From Pseudomonas laurentiana (GTDB lineage Bacteria > Pseudomonadota > Gammaproteobacteria > Pseudomonadales > Pseudomonadaceae): DNA of 64,000 bases. Numbering within the stretch: position 1 is the first letter of the stretch; each line of letters begins with the position of its first letter. Location: NCBI RefSeq assembly GCF_014648275.1, contig NZ_BMQU01000007.1, positions 173,562 through 237,561 of the forward strand, in the 5' to 3' direction. This document shows positions 46,465-56,378 of this stretch, one piece after another. The translations under genes were made by a program, and so were the position numbers. The notes beneath the pieces were generated by a model. That model saw only the letters and a list, made by a program, of their open reading frames with translations. It ran no database searches and was not told the DNA's origin.

Positions 46465-49169
46465 GTAATCTAACGCCAAAGCAACAGCAGCTGATGGGTG
46501 CCTGGGGTGCCGTTCACAAAGGTGCGAACGAGGCGCTGGAGTGGATTCAACAGGTGCGCGGCAATGCCGCCAGCGTCGAGGCCGAGGGCGATGCCCTCAA
46601 CCTCCGGCTGCACCAGGCACGCAACCGGGCCAAAGACCTGCAACGCGCGGCAGGCACGCCGATGGTGATCGGCTTCTTCGGCCTGTCTCAGGCCGGCAAG
46701 TCGTACCTGATTTCCGCCTTGGCAGCCGACAGCCGTGGCCGCCTGGAAACCGACTTCGGCGGCAAGACCCTCGACTTCATCGAGCACGTAAACCCCACGG
46801 GCCTCGGCAAAGAGGCTACCGGGCTTGTGACACGCTTCAGTCGCTGGGCCAAACCGAGCCCCGATGCCAATTTTCCGGTAGAGCTGAAGCTGTTCAGTGA
46901 GATCGAAGTGGCGAAGATTCTGGCTAACGCCTGGTTCGAGGACTTTGATCAAGAAAAGCTCGACTACGCCTTCACTGACGCCCGCATTCAGGATGTACTC
47001 AAGGCTTTCGAAGGCCAGGAGCATGAACAGGTACAGCCTGGGGTCACCGCCGACGATGTGGTGGCCCTGTGGGACTACCTGAAAGGCAATTACGAAAAGT
47101 CCGTGCGCAAGCTCAGTGAGCTTTACTGGCCGCGCGTAATGAAGCTGGCACCACGGTTGAACTACCGTCAGCGGGCCAAGCTGTTTTCCGTGCTGTGGGG
47201 CGAGCAGCACCTGCTCACTGAAGTCTACGAACAGTTGGTAGGCGGCCTGCACAAAATGGGCTTCCCCGAGACCGTGTTCGCACCGTTGAGCGTACTGGTG
47301 AAAGACGACAACGGCGTCTACACCCAAGCCAACAGCATCATGAACGTCGATATCCTGGGGCGCCTGGGCACTAATCGTGACCTGCCGGTAAACGTGTTGC
47401 CACTGTGCGACGGCAAACTGCAGAGCAGCGTAGGCCTGAGCATCGCCCAACTCGCCGCGCTGACCGCCGAGATGACCTTCCGCCTGATCAATCGGCCGCA
47501 AGACCCGGTCGTTGAGGAAGTCGACTTGCTCGATTTCCCAGGCTATCGCACCCGGCAGAAACTGCTACGCATCGAGGACGCGGCCGACCCGGATGCGGTC
47601 GAGCAGGTCAATCCGGCCTCGACCCTGATCCTTCGGGGCAAGGTGGCCTACCTGTTTGAACGCTACACCGACTCGCAACAAATGAATGCCCTGGTGCTCT
47701 GCACCAGCTCGTTCAAGCAAAGCGAAGTGGTCAGCGTTGGTCCTGTGCTCACCCGCTGGATTCACCGCACCCAAGGCCGTACACCGAAAGAGCGCGGCCA
47801 GCGTGAACCAGGTCTGATCTGGGCCTTGACCATGCTCGACGGTTTCATCAGCAACACACTCGGCCTGAGCGAAGGGCAACTGCCCGAAGGCTGCGAGAAC
47901 ATGATGAAACTGACAATGATCGAGCGCTTCGGAACTCAGGAATGGATGAAGGACTGGTCGAGTACTCCGTTCAACAACACCTACCTGGTGCGCAAGCCTC
48001 GCCTGGACACGGCCTTCATCGAACGTGACGCGGGTACCGGTGAAGAAACTGCATTCACTGATCGACATACGCAGCGCCTGGAGCAGTTGGGCCAGTGCTT
48101 CGCCGCCAGCCCTTCAGTGCAGCGTCACGTGAAAGACCCAGACACCGCCTGGAAAGCCATGCTTGAGCTCAATGATGGCGGCATCAGCCGTTTCAGCAGC
48201 AGCTTCAAGGGCGTTGCCAACATCGACTTCAAGCTCACCCGGATCGAAGAACAACTGGAAGAGTGCCGTACCGAGCTGCTTGAAAACGGCCTGTATGCCT
48301 GGCGTGAAGAAGACTTTGAGAAAGTGCTGGAGAAGAAGCGCGAAAAGGCGCAGATGCTCCTCAACCAGCTGGGCGCTGATCCCGATGTATTGGGCGAGTT
48401 GATCCATGAGCTCCAACTGCCGGTCGACGAATTGCGCGAGCTGTACCTGGGCGGTGTGTATGACATCGACGGGCTGGACGACGATGCGGAACAAGAGCCG
48501 GAGCATAGCGCCAAGGCCCCGGCCAACAAGGCCCCTGCGATCAATTTCGGCAACCTGTTTGCCAACCCCGCCGCAGAGCCAGTAGCAGCGCCAGCGAAGC
48601 CGCTGACACGGCGACTCACCTCAGAGCAACGCTTTGCCCGGGCGGCCCTCAAAGCCTGGATCAAGCATATGCGCGAGCTGGGTTCACGCACACTGCTGCT
48701 CAATAGCCTGCGGCTGAACAAAAGCGTGGTCGACAGCCTCACCGAGGAGCTGATCAGTGCCGTGCGAAGCCCAAGCTTCCTCACTGAATTGGACGAAGCC
48801 GTGACCCGTCGCGCCCAAAGCGGCACACGACGCGATCAGATGGTGCAGCGTCAGGTATTGGCCGTGCAACTGGTGATGCGCGACTTCATCTCCTGGTTCG
48901 GCCTGCTGAGCAAACCCGTAAGCGCACGCCCCAACAGCCTGTTGGGTGCTCGCGAGCCGTTGTTCAGCTTCTACCGCTCGGTGGCTGTCGGCGAACTGCC
49001 CGTGCTGCCTGAACAGCCCTCGCATCAAGAGCAACTGTATTTGGTGGATTGGTTGTCGGGGCTGGCCTGGCTTACCCAGGAAAACGCCAAGAGTGGCGCG
49101 GACCCCGAAATTACCACCGAGCAGCGACGCCAACTGGCCGTCCTGCTGAACACATTTGAAGCGAGTTAA
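46461..49169 (+). CDS. srfC: SrfC-like P-loop GTPase-type protein
   Basis: 902 residues, cytoplasmic. A Walker A/G1 motif GLSQAGKS (74-81) after a helical N-terminus, and a G3-like DFPG at 358-361 (VDLLDFPGY), with a long insert between. The remainder is helical with heptad-like stretches (EEDFEKVLEKKREKAQMLLNQ), as in dynamin-like proteins, then a Pro/Ala linker near 690 and a helical C-terminus. It matches the SrfC family. Nucleotide preference and membrane action are inferred. Overlaps srfB by four bases; next gene after 3 bases. Confidence 0.85.
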   Translation: MSNLTPKQQQLMGAWGAVHKGANEALEWIQQVRGNAASVEAEGDALNLRLHQARNRAKDLQRAAGTPMVIGFFGLSQAGKSYLISALAADSRGRLETDFGGKTLDFIEHVNPTGLGKEATGLVTRFSRWAKPSPDANFPVELKLFSEIEVAKILANAWFEDFDQEKLDYAFTDARIQDVLKAFEGQEHEQVQPGVTADDVVALWDYLKGNYEKSVRKLSELYWPRVMKLAPRLNYRQRAKLFSVLWGEQHLLTEVYEQLVGGLHKMGFPETVFAPLSVLVKDDNGVYTQANSIMNVDILGRLGTNRDLPVNVLPLCDGKLQSSVGLSIAQLAALTAEMTFRLINRPQDPVVEEVDLLDFPGYRTRQKLLRIEDAADPDAVEQVNPASTLILRGKVAYLFERYTDSQQMNALVLCTSSFKQSEVVSVGPVLTRWIHRTQGRTPKERGQREPGLIWALTMLDGFISNTLGLSEGQLPEGCENMMKLTMIERFGTQEWMKDWSSTPFNNTYLVRKPRLDTAFIERDAGTGEETAFTDRHTQRLEQLGQCFAASPSVQRHVKDPDTAWKAMLELNDGGISRFSSSFKGVANIDFKLTRIEEQLEECRTELLENGLYAWREEDFEKVLEKKREKAQMLLNQLGADPDVLGELIHELQLPVDELRELYLGGVYDIDGLDDDAEQEPEHSAKAPANKAPAINFGNLFANPAAEPVAAPAKPLTRRLTSEQRFARAALKAWIKHMRELGSRTLLLNSLRLNKSVVDSLTEELISAVRSPSFLTELDEAVTRRAQSGTRRDQMVQRQVLAVQLVMRDFISWFGLLSKPVSARPNSLLGAREPLFSFYRSVAVGELPVLPEQPSHQEQLYLVDWLSGLAWLTQENAKSGADPEITTEQRRQLAVLLNTFEAS

Positions 49170-49172
49170 CCC

Positions 49173-50198
49173 ATGGGTATCAGAGTTGACGTGCTGTCAT
49201 TGAGCAGCAACGTTCCAGGCCACGCACGCGTTCGAGTCAGTGGCTGGAGCGAAACCACCGACAGCCTCGAGTTTTCGGTGCAAAGCAGCCAAAGCCAACA
49301 CTTCCTGCAGAAGGAAGCACAGTGGAGTAGCAGCCCCTACTGGTTCCAAATCACGCAGTTGGAGCCCGTAGACGACGCACAAGCCTTCGAGACCCGGATT
49401 GGGCCGGAGTTGCTCGACCCCTTGCTGGAACTCAGCAACAACGCCATGTTCCGCATTGAGCTGAAGGGCTCGGGCCTGAGCGAAGAAACCGTCCTGCGGC
49501 TGGCCAAGGACCTGCAGCATTCGTTGTCGCAAGGGAGCACCCCGACAAGCGCAAACGGCGGCACGCTGGACGTACCGGCAACTGCGCCGGTAGTGGAGCA
49601 GGCGCCAGCCCAGGCGACGACGGTCGCTCCGGCCGAAACCCTGGCAGAACCCGAAGTGGTTACCCCGGCTCCAGCTCTGGCAGCCACAACGCCGACAACA
49701 AAGAACCGCTGGCTGTTGCCGGTACTGCTACTGGTGCTACTGGCCGCCATCGCGGCAGGCGCCTGGTGGTGGTTCAAACAGCAACCGGAACCTGCCGCAC
49801 CCAAGCCTGCAGAGCCGGAGAAGCCTGCACAGGTCGAGCCCGCGGTGACAGCCCAGCCTTGTACGCTGGAAAGCATGAAGAGCCAGTCGGAACTGGCCTT
49901 CGTGCAGAGCTGCATCCAGCAGGCGCCGGACAGCACTGCGCTGCTGGAAGTGATCAACGTCGCCAAGGCCAATAGCACTTGCGGCGTCGCCCAGCGCCTG
50001 TACGCCAACCGCGCTCAGGGCGGCGACGTACAGATCGCCACAGCCTACGCCCACGAGTATGACCCCAAGTACCACCAGGCCAGCGAGTGTTTCAAAGCAC
50101 CCGACAACGCCACTGCCGCCTACTGGTACGAGACCATCCTTAGCTTCGACGAGAACAATGCCGATGCCAAGGCGCGTCTTGAGGAGCTCAAACAATGA
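49173..50198 (+). CDS. Bitopic membrane protein of the srf cluster
   Basis: 341 residues, not recognised by family. Residues 1-~115 form a beta-rich domain (VLSLSSNVPGHARVRVSGWSE); a Pro/Ala-rich stretch follows; a membrane helix (WLLPVLLLVLLAAIAAGAWWWF, ~179-201); then a Pro/Glu linker; and a C-terminal region with three Cys and helix-turn repeats like TPR/Sel1 (GDVQIATAYAHEY, AAYWYETILSF). The layout resembles SrfA: cytoplasmic N-terminus, one helix, linker, external C-terminus. Its stop overlaps the next start (ATGA). Confidence 0.75.
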   Translation: MGIRVDVLSLSSNVPGHARVRVSGWSETTDSLEFSVQSSQSQHFLQKEAQWSSSPYWFQITQLEPVDDAQAFETRIGPELLDPLLELSNNAMFRIELKGSGLSEETVLRLAKDLQHSLSQGSTPTSANGGTLDVPATAPVVEQAPAQATTVAPAETLAEPEVVTPAPALAATTPTTKNRWLLPVLLLVLLAAIAAGAWWWFKQQPEPAAPKPAEPEKPAQVEPAVTAQPCTLESMKSQSELAFVQSCIQQAPDSTALLEVINVAKANSTCGVAQRLYANRAQGGDVQIATAYAHEYDPKYHQASECFKAPDNATAAYWYETILSFDENNADAKARLEELKQ

Positions 50199-52156
50199 GT
50201 ATGCGTCTGCGCGGATTGACGGCTGCCTTGCTAGCCTTGAGTCTCAGCCCGGCCTTGCAAGCAGCGGACAAGCCTCTGCTGCAAGCGGGTAAGAAAACCC
50301 TGTTCCAACGCGTCCTGACCACGCCTAGCTGCCAGCTCAGTAACGCGGCAGGTGCTTCCAGCGGCGCCGCCCAACCCGCGTTCAGCCGTTTTTACGTGTA
50401 TGAACGAGCTCAGGTCGACAACCGCGAGTGGTTGCGGGTTGGCCCCGACACCCAGGGTAAGAGCATCGGCTGGTTACCGGACGAATGTACTGTCGAGTGG
50501 AAAATGCAGCTCACGCTGGCGTTCACCAACCCTGCCAACCGTGACCGTCTGCTGTTCTTCAAGGAACGCAATCAGCTCGAAGGGATTCTCGACGCACCCG
50601 ATCCGGTCAGTCACGTCGCACCACTGCGGGCCAAGCTCAAGAAAGGCAGCGAGGCGCCCGGCGTGTTGGCTCAGGAGCCGGAGTACTTCATCGACCTGCA
50701 GAAGAACTTCTACTTGCTGCCGGTGTTGAGCGGCGAAGAGGTGATGACCGAGGAAGGTTTCCGTACGCGAATCCTCAACGTCGCCTCGGTGAGCAAGGCA
50801 GACGCCAGCAGTAGCGCTGCGGCGAATACGAATACGCCAGGCAATGCCAAGACCCAACTCAAGGCCTTCAGCGCGGCGGTGGTGTTCGTCATCGACTCGA
50901 CCATCTCCATGGACCCGTACATTGATCGCACCCGTGAGGCGATCAAGCGCGTCTATGAGCAGATCGAGAAGGAGAACCTCGGTCAGCAGGTCAAGTTTGG
51001 CCTGGTCGCTTACCGTTCCAGTACCAAGGCGGTACCGGGCCTGGAGTACGTGAGTAAAATGTACGCCGACCCAAACACCGTCAAAGACGGGGCCGACTTC
51101 ATGGCCAAGGTCGCTGACCTGAAACAGGCCAAGGTCTCCAGCAGCACCTTCGACGAAGACGCCTACTCCGGCGTCATGCACGCGGTGGACAAAGTCGACT
51201 GGAGCCAGTTCGGTGCCCGTTATGTGGTGCTGATCACCGATGCTGGCGCCATCGACGGTGGCGACAAACTGTCGGGCACTGGTTTGGGTGCGGAACAGGT
51301 GAAGATCGAGGCCAGCAACCCTGGTGTCGCCCTCTATACCCTGCACCTGAAAACCCCAAGCGGTGCCAAGAACCACAGCAGCGCCGAGGCACAGTACCGG
51401 GCACTGTCGAACTACCCGGGAACCAACACCTCCCTCTACTATCCGGTTAACGCTGGCGATGTAGATGCGTTCGGGCGCAAGGTGGACGGCCTCGCCGCCG
51501 CCATTACCCAACAGGTGAAGTCGGCCTACATGGGCGAAGACGCGATTGGCAGTGCAACCAATGCCAAAGCCGATCCGAGCGAAAAGAAGATGCTCGAAGA
51601 CGCCGCGCTGATCGGCCATGCCATGCAGCTCGCCTATCTCGGTAAAACCACCGGAACCCAGGCCCCCCCCGTGTTCCAGGCCTGGATCAGCGACCGTGAC
51701 CTGATCAAGCAGAATCTGCCGACCACCGATGTGCGTGTGCTGCTGACCAAAGCTCAGCTCAGCGACTTGAGCGACGTACTCAAGCAGATTCTGGACGCCG
51801 CCAACGAAGGCATGATCTCGCCCAGCGAGATGTTCACCCGCCTGCGTTCGGTAGCCGCCACCATGGGGGCCGACCCGAACCAGCTGAAACAGGGTGCCAA
51901 CACCCGTGTAGCGGACCTGGGTGTGCTGGGTGAATACCTGGAAGACCTGCCGTACCACAGCGACGTGTTGAACCTGGATGAAGAAACCTGGAAAGGCTGG
52001 GACGGCCTTGCTCAGGAAAAATTCATCCGCAGCCTGAGTACCAAGCTGCGCCACTACCAGCGTTACAACGCCGACGTGGACCGCTGGGTCGCACTGGCAC
52101 CCGGTAGTGATAGCCGCGATAACGTCTATCCGGTACCGCTCGAAATGATGCCCTGA
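50195..52156 (+). CDS. Exported VWA-domain protein with SH3-like region
   Basis: 653 residues. Signal peptide to ~24 (LALSLSPALQAADK), then an SH3-like region (SRFYVYERAQVDNREWLRVG, GWLPDE), and a VWA domain (about 225-430) whose metal site is DSTIS (234-238), a variant of DxSxS. The C-terminal ~200 residues are helical. A periplasmic adhesion or assembly role with a divalent-metal site is plausible. It is in the middle of the cluster, 5 bases before the ABC ATPase gene. Confidence 0.78.
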   Translation: MSMRLRGLTAALLALSLSPALQAADKPLLQAGKKTLFQRVLTTPSCQLSNAAGASSGAAQPAFSRFYVYERAQVDNREWLRVGPDTQGKSIGWLPDECTVEWKMQLTLAFTNPANRDRLLFFKERNQLEGILDAPDPVSHVAPLRAKLKKGSEAPGVLAQEPEYFIDLQKNFYLLPVLSGEEVMTEEGFRTRILNVASVSKADASSSAAANTNTPGNAKTQLKAFSAAVVFVIDSTISMDPYIDRTREAIKRVYEQIEKENLGQQVKFGLVAYRSSTKAVPGLEYVSKMYADPNTVKDGADFMAKVADLKQAKVSSSTFDEDAYSGVMHAVDKVDWSQFGARYVVLITDAGAIDGGDKLSGTGLGAEQVKIEASNPGVALYTLHLKTPSGAKNHSSAEAQYRALSNYPGTNTSLYYPVNAGDVDAFGRKVDGLAAAITQQVKSAYMGEDAIGSATNAKADPSEKKMLEDAALIGHAMQLAYLGKTTGTQAPPVFQAWISDRDLIKQNLPTTDVRVLLTKAQLSDLSDVLKQILDAANEGMISPSEMFTRLRSVAATMGADPNQLKQGANTRVADLGVLGEYLEDLPYHSDVLNLDEETWKGWDGLAQEKFIRSLSTKLRHYQRYNADVDRWVALAPGSDSRDNVYPVPLEMMP

Positions 52157-52161
52157 GCCCC

Positions 52162-52860
52162 ATGCTTGACATCAAAGGACTGTTGGTCGCGCGCGGGGAA
52201 GGCGCCCAGGCTCATCGGGTGCGGCTCAATGAGCTGCACCTGGAGCAAGGTGAAATTCGTGCCATTACCGGCGAGAGCGGCTGCGGCAAGAGCACCCTGC
52301 TGGAAGCCATCGGCTTGCTCCTGGCGCCTCAGCAACTGAACCACTATCGCCTCGGACGTGAGGCGGTGGATGTACGCCAGTTGCTGGCTGAGAACCAGCA
52401 ACCGGCGCTGGCCGCATTACGCTCCCGGCAGCTCGGTTTCGTGTTGCAGAACGGTGGCCTTCTGCCGTTTCTCAAGGTACGCGACAACATCCAGTTACCA
52501 CGGCGCCTACTTGGCCTCTCCAGCCGCAGTCGGGCCGTCGAGAAAGCAGTTGAAGTACTGCGCCTTGAGCCGTTGCTCGACAAATACCCACAGTCCCTGT
52601 CCATCGGTGAGCGCCAGCGCGTCGCCTGTGTGCGCGCCATCGCCCACGAGCCTCAGCTGCTACTGGCCGATGAGCCCACCGCCGCACTGGACCCACACAA
52701 TGCTCAGCGCCTGTTCGAGCTGCTACTGAGCCTGGTCAATGAGCTGGGCCTTAGCGCTTTGGTGGTGTCCCACGACTGGGCATTGATCGATCAGTTCGGC
52801 CTGCCGCGACTGGGCGCAGTGAATGGGGAAGGAGAAACACGCTTTGAACCCCTGGTTTAA
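52162..52860 (+). CDS. ABC transporter ATP-binding protein
   Basis: 232 residues. Walker A GESGCGKST (37-45), signature LSIGERQRV in place of LSGGQ, Walker B LLLADEPTAALD and the switch His in VVSHD. It resembles LolD/MacB-type ATPases working with FtsX-like permeases, which is the next gene. The permease frame overlaps its end by 38 bases. Confidence 0.9.
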   Translation: MLDIKGLLVARGEGAQAHRVRLNELHLEQGEIRAITGESGCGKSTLLEAIGLLLAPQQLNHYRLGREAVDVRQLLAENQQPALAALRSRQLGFVLQNGGLLPFLKVRDNIQLPRRLLGLSSRSRAVEKAVEVLRLEPLLDKYPQSLSIGERQRVACVRAIAHEPQLLLADEPTAALDPHNAQRLFELLLSLVNELGLSALVVSHDWALIDQFGLPRLGAVNGEGETRFEPLV

Positions 52861-54067
52861 GCAACTGGGGCTGCTGATGCAGCTTTCGGTGGCCGATCTC
52901 TGGCATGACCGCAAGGTCTCGCTGTGCATGGCAGCCTCGCTAATGGCGGTGATCGCCCCCCTGTTGCTGTTGTTCGGGCTCAAGCATGGCGTGGTCAGCC
53001 AACTGCAACAGGAACTGCTGAGCGACCCGCGCAACCTTGAAGTGAAGATGCTCAGCAGCAGCCATTACGACCTCGACTGGCTGGAACGCTTGCGCCAGCG
53101 CCCGGAAGTCGGTTTCGCCATTGGTCAGACACGCTCGCTGAACACCCAGGCCGACCTGCAGGGCGAGCGTGGGCGCTTTGCCGATAACATCGAAGTCATC
53201 CCCACCCAAGCCGGCGACCCGCTACTCAACACGCCCTTGAGTGCAGTGCAAGGCAACCAGGTCATTCTCAGTGCCCGTACGGCTGAGCGCCTGGCCGCCA
53301 AGGTCGGCGATAATATTCGGCTTCGCGTCGTCCGCCGCCTGGACGGTGTCAACGAACGCGGCGAGCAAACACTGCAGGTGCAAGCCGTACTGGAGCCTGC
53401 ACGCTTTGCCCGCCCGGCAGCCTTTGTCAGCCCCGAACTGCTGCTCGACCTAGAGTACTTCCGCGACGGCTATCGCGTGCCGACACTGGGTAGCACCAGT
53501 GGCCAACTGCTGGACAGCGTGAAGGTTGGTTATGCCCGTGCCAGGGTCTATGCCAAAGACATCGACAACGTCGAAGCCTTGGAGCGCTGGCTCAATGAGC
53601 AACATGTGGAAACAAGCAGTCGTCTCGCTGAAATCGATAGCGTCAAGGCGATCAACCATGTGTTAGGGCTGATCTTTGGGGTGATTGCCGGTGCCGCACT
53701 GATCGGTTGCATCGCCTCGCTGGTCGGTGCCTTCCTGGCCAACATCGACCGCAAACGGCGGAACCTTGCAGTGTTACGCCTGCTGGGTTTCGGCAGTCTG
53801 GCAGTGGCCAGCTATGTGGTGCTGCAGGCACTGCTGCTCAGCGCCGTAGGTTATCTCGGCGGCCTGGGTGGCTATTTTGCCGGCAGCGTACTGTTCGACC
53901 ACTTGCTGGGCAGCAGTCAGGCTACCGGCACGTTCATCTGCCACATCACTTTTGGGCACGGCCTGACCGCCCTGCTCCTCGCTTTCCTAGTCGCCGCGCT
54001 GGTCGCCATGATCGGCGCCCTGCGAGCCATTCGAATTCAACCTGCGGAGAGTCTGCGTGAGCTCTAA
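52823..54067 (+). CDS. FtsX/MacB-type ABC permease
   Basis: 414 residues. One membrane helix after ~35 residues, a large external domain (about 60-270), and three helices at the C-terminus with GAFLANIDRKRRNLAVLRLLGF, the hallmark of the FtsX fold (LolC/E, MacB). Such transporters do mechanical work on the outside instead of moving small solutes. The ATG at 52823 overlaps the ATPase gene; a TTG at 52844 has a better ribosome binding site (GGAAGGAG). The next gene starts 11 bases inside. Confidence 0.85.
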   Translation: MGKEKHALNPWFKQLGLLMQLSVADLWHDRKVSLCMAASLMAVIAPLLLLFGLKHGVVSQLQQELLSDPRNLEVKMLSSSHYDLDWLERLRQRPEVGFAIGQTRSLNTQADLQGERGRFADNIEVIPTQAGDPLLNTPLSAVQGNQVILSARTAERLAAKVGDNIRLRVVRRLDGVNERGEQTLQVQAVLEPARFARPAAFVSPELLLDLEYFRDGYRVPTLGSTSGQLLDSVKVGYARARVYAKDIDNVEALERWLNEQHVETSSRLAEIDSVKAINHVLGLIFGVIAGAALIGCIASLVGAFLANIDRKRRNLAVLRLLGFGSLAVASYVVLQALLLSAVGYLGGLGGYFAGSVLFDHLLGSSQATGTFICHITFGHGLTALLLAFLVAALVAMIGALRAIRIQPAESLREL

Positions 54068-55607
54068 AGCCTACGGCCGTCTACTGTTCTTGCCCCTGAG
54101 TTTCGGCTGCCTGATGCAAGCCTCGGCCGCGGCCTGGGAGGAGAAACACTTTAACCCCATGCCCGACACCGACGATGTGGTGCTCCCCATGCCCTGCGAA
54201 GGGTCGATGGTGTTTCGCAAGGTACTGATCCCACTGGCCGGCCCCTTAGACGACTACCCAATCAACATTGGCCAGGACAGTGCCGAGTGGGGCTATGTCG
54301 AACAGACCCGTCCCGCCTTTATCGCCGGTAGTTTCACCAGCGCGAAAGGTGAGAAATCGCGCTACTACCTGATGGCCAAGTATGAAATGACCCAGCTGCA
54401 GTACCGTGCGCTGACGGACGAAACCTGCCCGACGCCGTCGAACAAGCTGCGCCTGCCGGAGGTGTCGCTGAGCTGGCTCGATGCACTGCAAGCAACCGAT
54501 AAATACAACCGCTGGTTACGCGCCAATGCTGCCGCAAAACTGCCCAAGGAGGATGGCGCCCAGGGCTTTCTGCGCTTACCCACCGAGATCGAGTGGGAGT
54601 ACGCCGCGCGCGGCGGGCTGCAGGTCGGTACCGCTGAGTTTCGCGATGCTCGCTACCCGATGCCCGAAGGTTTGAATGCCTACGAATGGTTTGCTGGCGC
54701 CCAGTCGTCGAACGGCAAACTGCAACTCAGCGGGCTGCTCAAAGCAAACCCTCTGGGCCTGCACGATATGCTTGGCAACGCCAGCGAGATGATGTTTGAA
54801 CCCTTCCACTTGAACAAACTGGACCGCCAGCATGGGCAGGCCGGCGGCTATGTGGTGCGCGGCGGCAACTACCTGACTGCCGAGGGCGAGCTACGCACGG
54901 CGCTGCGTGAAGAAGAGCCGTACTACAACGCCGAAGGCCCGGTGACCAGCAAGACCACGGGCATGCGCTTGGTGCTGGTGTCGCCCACGATGACCTCTCG
55001 CGAACGCGTCAGCAGTATTGAGAGTAGCTGGAAGAAGCTGGGCGGCGATGAGCCCACCGGACACGCCAAGGACAAAGGCACCGTGAAAGCCTTGGAAGAC
55101 CTCGCCGCAAAGGTTGATGACCAAGGCCTGAAAGACCAGCTCAAGACCGTAGAAAATCAGCTACGGGCGAGCAACCAGCAACAGCAGGAAGCTCGCGATC
55201 AGGCGATCCGTGCCAGCCTCAACCTCGGCGCCTTCCTCTGTACCAAGATGCTCGACGACGGCCAGTACCTCGACTTTCTGCAGAAGAACTACGCCAGCAA
55301 CTGCAAGGCCGGCGAAGAAGACCCCACCTGCGGTATGCGCAAAACCAAGCTCGACGAACAGAGCACGCGCTTGCACAAGCTGAGCCGTTACTACGCCAGC
55401 TCTTTGGTGGAGTCCGGTTCGCTCTATGGCAAGCCCCTGCTGGAAGCGCAAGTGCCGGTGCTGGAGGGCACGCTCAAGGCCAATAAGAACCTCAAGGAGT
55501 TGATGCCTTACCTGCGTACCCACTGGGCTAACCAGGCCGAATTCCTCAAAACCCAGAAAATCGACACTGCAGCCTGGCTCAACAGCTGCAAGGCCGTAAC
55601 CCTCTGA
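54057..55607 (+). CDS. Exported FGE/SUMF1-like protein
   Basis: 516 residues from a GTG start. Signal peptide (LLFLPLSFGCLMQASAAA). The formylglycine-generating-enzyme fold spans about 60-320: YYLMAKYEMTQLQYRALTD, FLRLPTEIEWEYAARGG, NPLGLHDMLGNASEMMFEPF, GYVVRGGNYLT. I do not see the paired catalytic cysteines of true FGEs, so it may be a binding protein and not an enzyme. The C-terminal ~190 residues are helical with coiled-coil (DQLKTVENQLRASNQQQQEA). Confidence 0.75.
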   Translation: MSSKAYGRLLFLPLSFGCLMQASAAAWEEKHFNPMPDTDDVVLPMPCEGSMVFRKVLIPLAGPLDDYPINIGQDSAEWGYVEQTRPAFIAGSFTSAKGEKSRYYLMAKYEMTQLQYRALTDETCPTPSNKLRLPEVSLSWLDALQATDKYNRWLRANAAAKLPKEDGAQGFLRLPTEIEWEYAARGGLQVGTAEFRDARYPMPEGLNAYEWFAGAQSSNGKLQLSGLLKANPLGLHDMLGNASEMMFEPFHLNKLDRQHGQAGGYVVRGGNYLTAEGELRTALREEEPYYNAEGPVTSKTTGMRLVLVSPTMTSRERVSSIESSWKKLGGDEPTGHAKDKGTVKALEDLAAKVDDQGLKDQLKTVENQLRASNQQQQEARDQAIRASLNLGAFLCTKMLDDGQYLDFLQKNYASNCKAGEEDPTCGMRKTKLDEQSTRLHKLSRYYASSLVESGSLYGKPLLEAQVPVLEGTLKANKNLKELMPYLRTHWANQAEFLKTQKIDTAAWLNSCKAVTL

Positions 55608-55633
55608 TCAACAACGAGTCAAGGAACGCGAAC

Positions 55634-56368
55634 GTGAATACCAATAAAGCAGGCATCTCCCGGATTTGGGTCAGTGTGATGGTAGTGGTCAGCCTGGTGC
55701 TGAGCGGTTGTGCCGGTACCGGTAGCTCAATGTTGGGTGGCAGCAGCAACGCAGACCCACGGCTGACCTCCGGCAACGATGCCAAGTTTTTCACCACATC
55801 GGGCTATCAGGCCTGTGCTGTCGCCGCAGCCGGTGGCGTGCTCGCCTGCACCCTGTCGAACTCGAGCAACAAGGCTACCTGCGCCGTCGTCGCTGGCCTT
55901 GCCGCGTGTGGCGTGGCCATGGGCGCCAACTACTACCTGGATCAGCGTCGTGCCCAGTACTCCGACACTAATCAGCGTCTGACGATGATGACCACTGATG
56001 TTCAACAGGAAACGGCCAAGGTCGCCGAGCGAACCAACACACTGCAACGCGTGATCAACGACGACAAACAACAAATCGCCGCCCTGCAGCGCGATATTCA
56101 AGCCAAGACGGTTAACAAGGCCAAGGCACAGCAAGACGTTGCCGCCATCGACAGCAACATTGCCTTGATGCGCAAGGACGTCAACAACATGAAGGCCCGT
56201 GTCACCGAATTTGAGAAGGTCGCCAAGCTTGAGCGTGAAGGCGGCGCCAACCAGGCTGAGGTGCAGAAGGTCGAGGCAGAGATTGCCAAGATGAACAACA
56301 AGGTCGTTGCCCTGCAGCAGGAGGTCGACGGCCTCTACAGCCAGCGCTCGGCAATTACCCTGGGCTAA
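55634..56368 (+). CDS. Coiled-coil lipoprotein 1 of the srf cluster
   Basis: 244 residues from a GTG start. Lipobox LSGC with Cys26; a Gly/Ala/Cys-rich hydrophobic segment (ACAVAAAGGVLACTL, ACGVAMGANYYLD) that may insert in or hug a membrane; then a long coiled coil (about 115-235, DKQQIAALQRDIQAK). The residue after the lipid Cys is Ala, consistent with outer membrane sorting. No family recognised. Confidence 0.72.
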   Translation: MNTNKAGISRIWVSVMVVVSLVLSGCAGTGSSMLGGSSNADPRLTSGNDAKFFTTSGYQACAVAAAGGVLACTLSNSSNKATCAVVAGLAACGVAMGANYYLDQRRAQYSDTNQRLTMMTTDVQQETAKVAERTNTLQRVINDDKQQIAALQRDIQAKTVNKAKAQQDVAAIDSNIALMRKDVNNMKARVTEFEKVAKLEREGGANQAEVQKVEAEIAKMNNKVVALQQEVDGLYSQRSAITLG

Positions 56369-56378
56369 GGAGCACGCT

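Noticed and set aside
50474-52054. 526-codon reverse frame opposite the exported VWA gene
   Set aside because: Shadow; the forward gene has a signal peptide, metal site and operon context.
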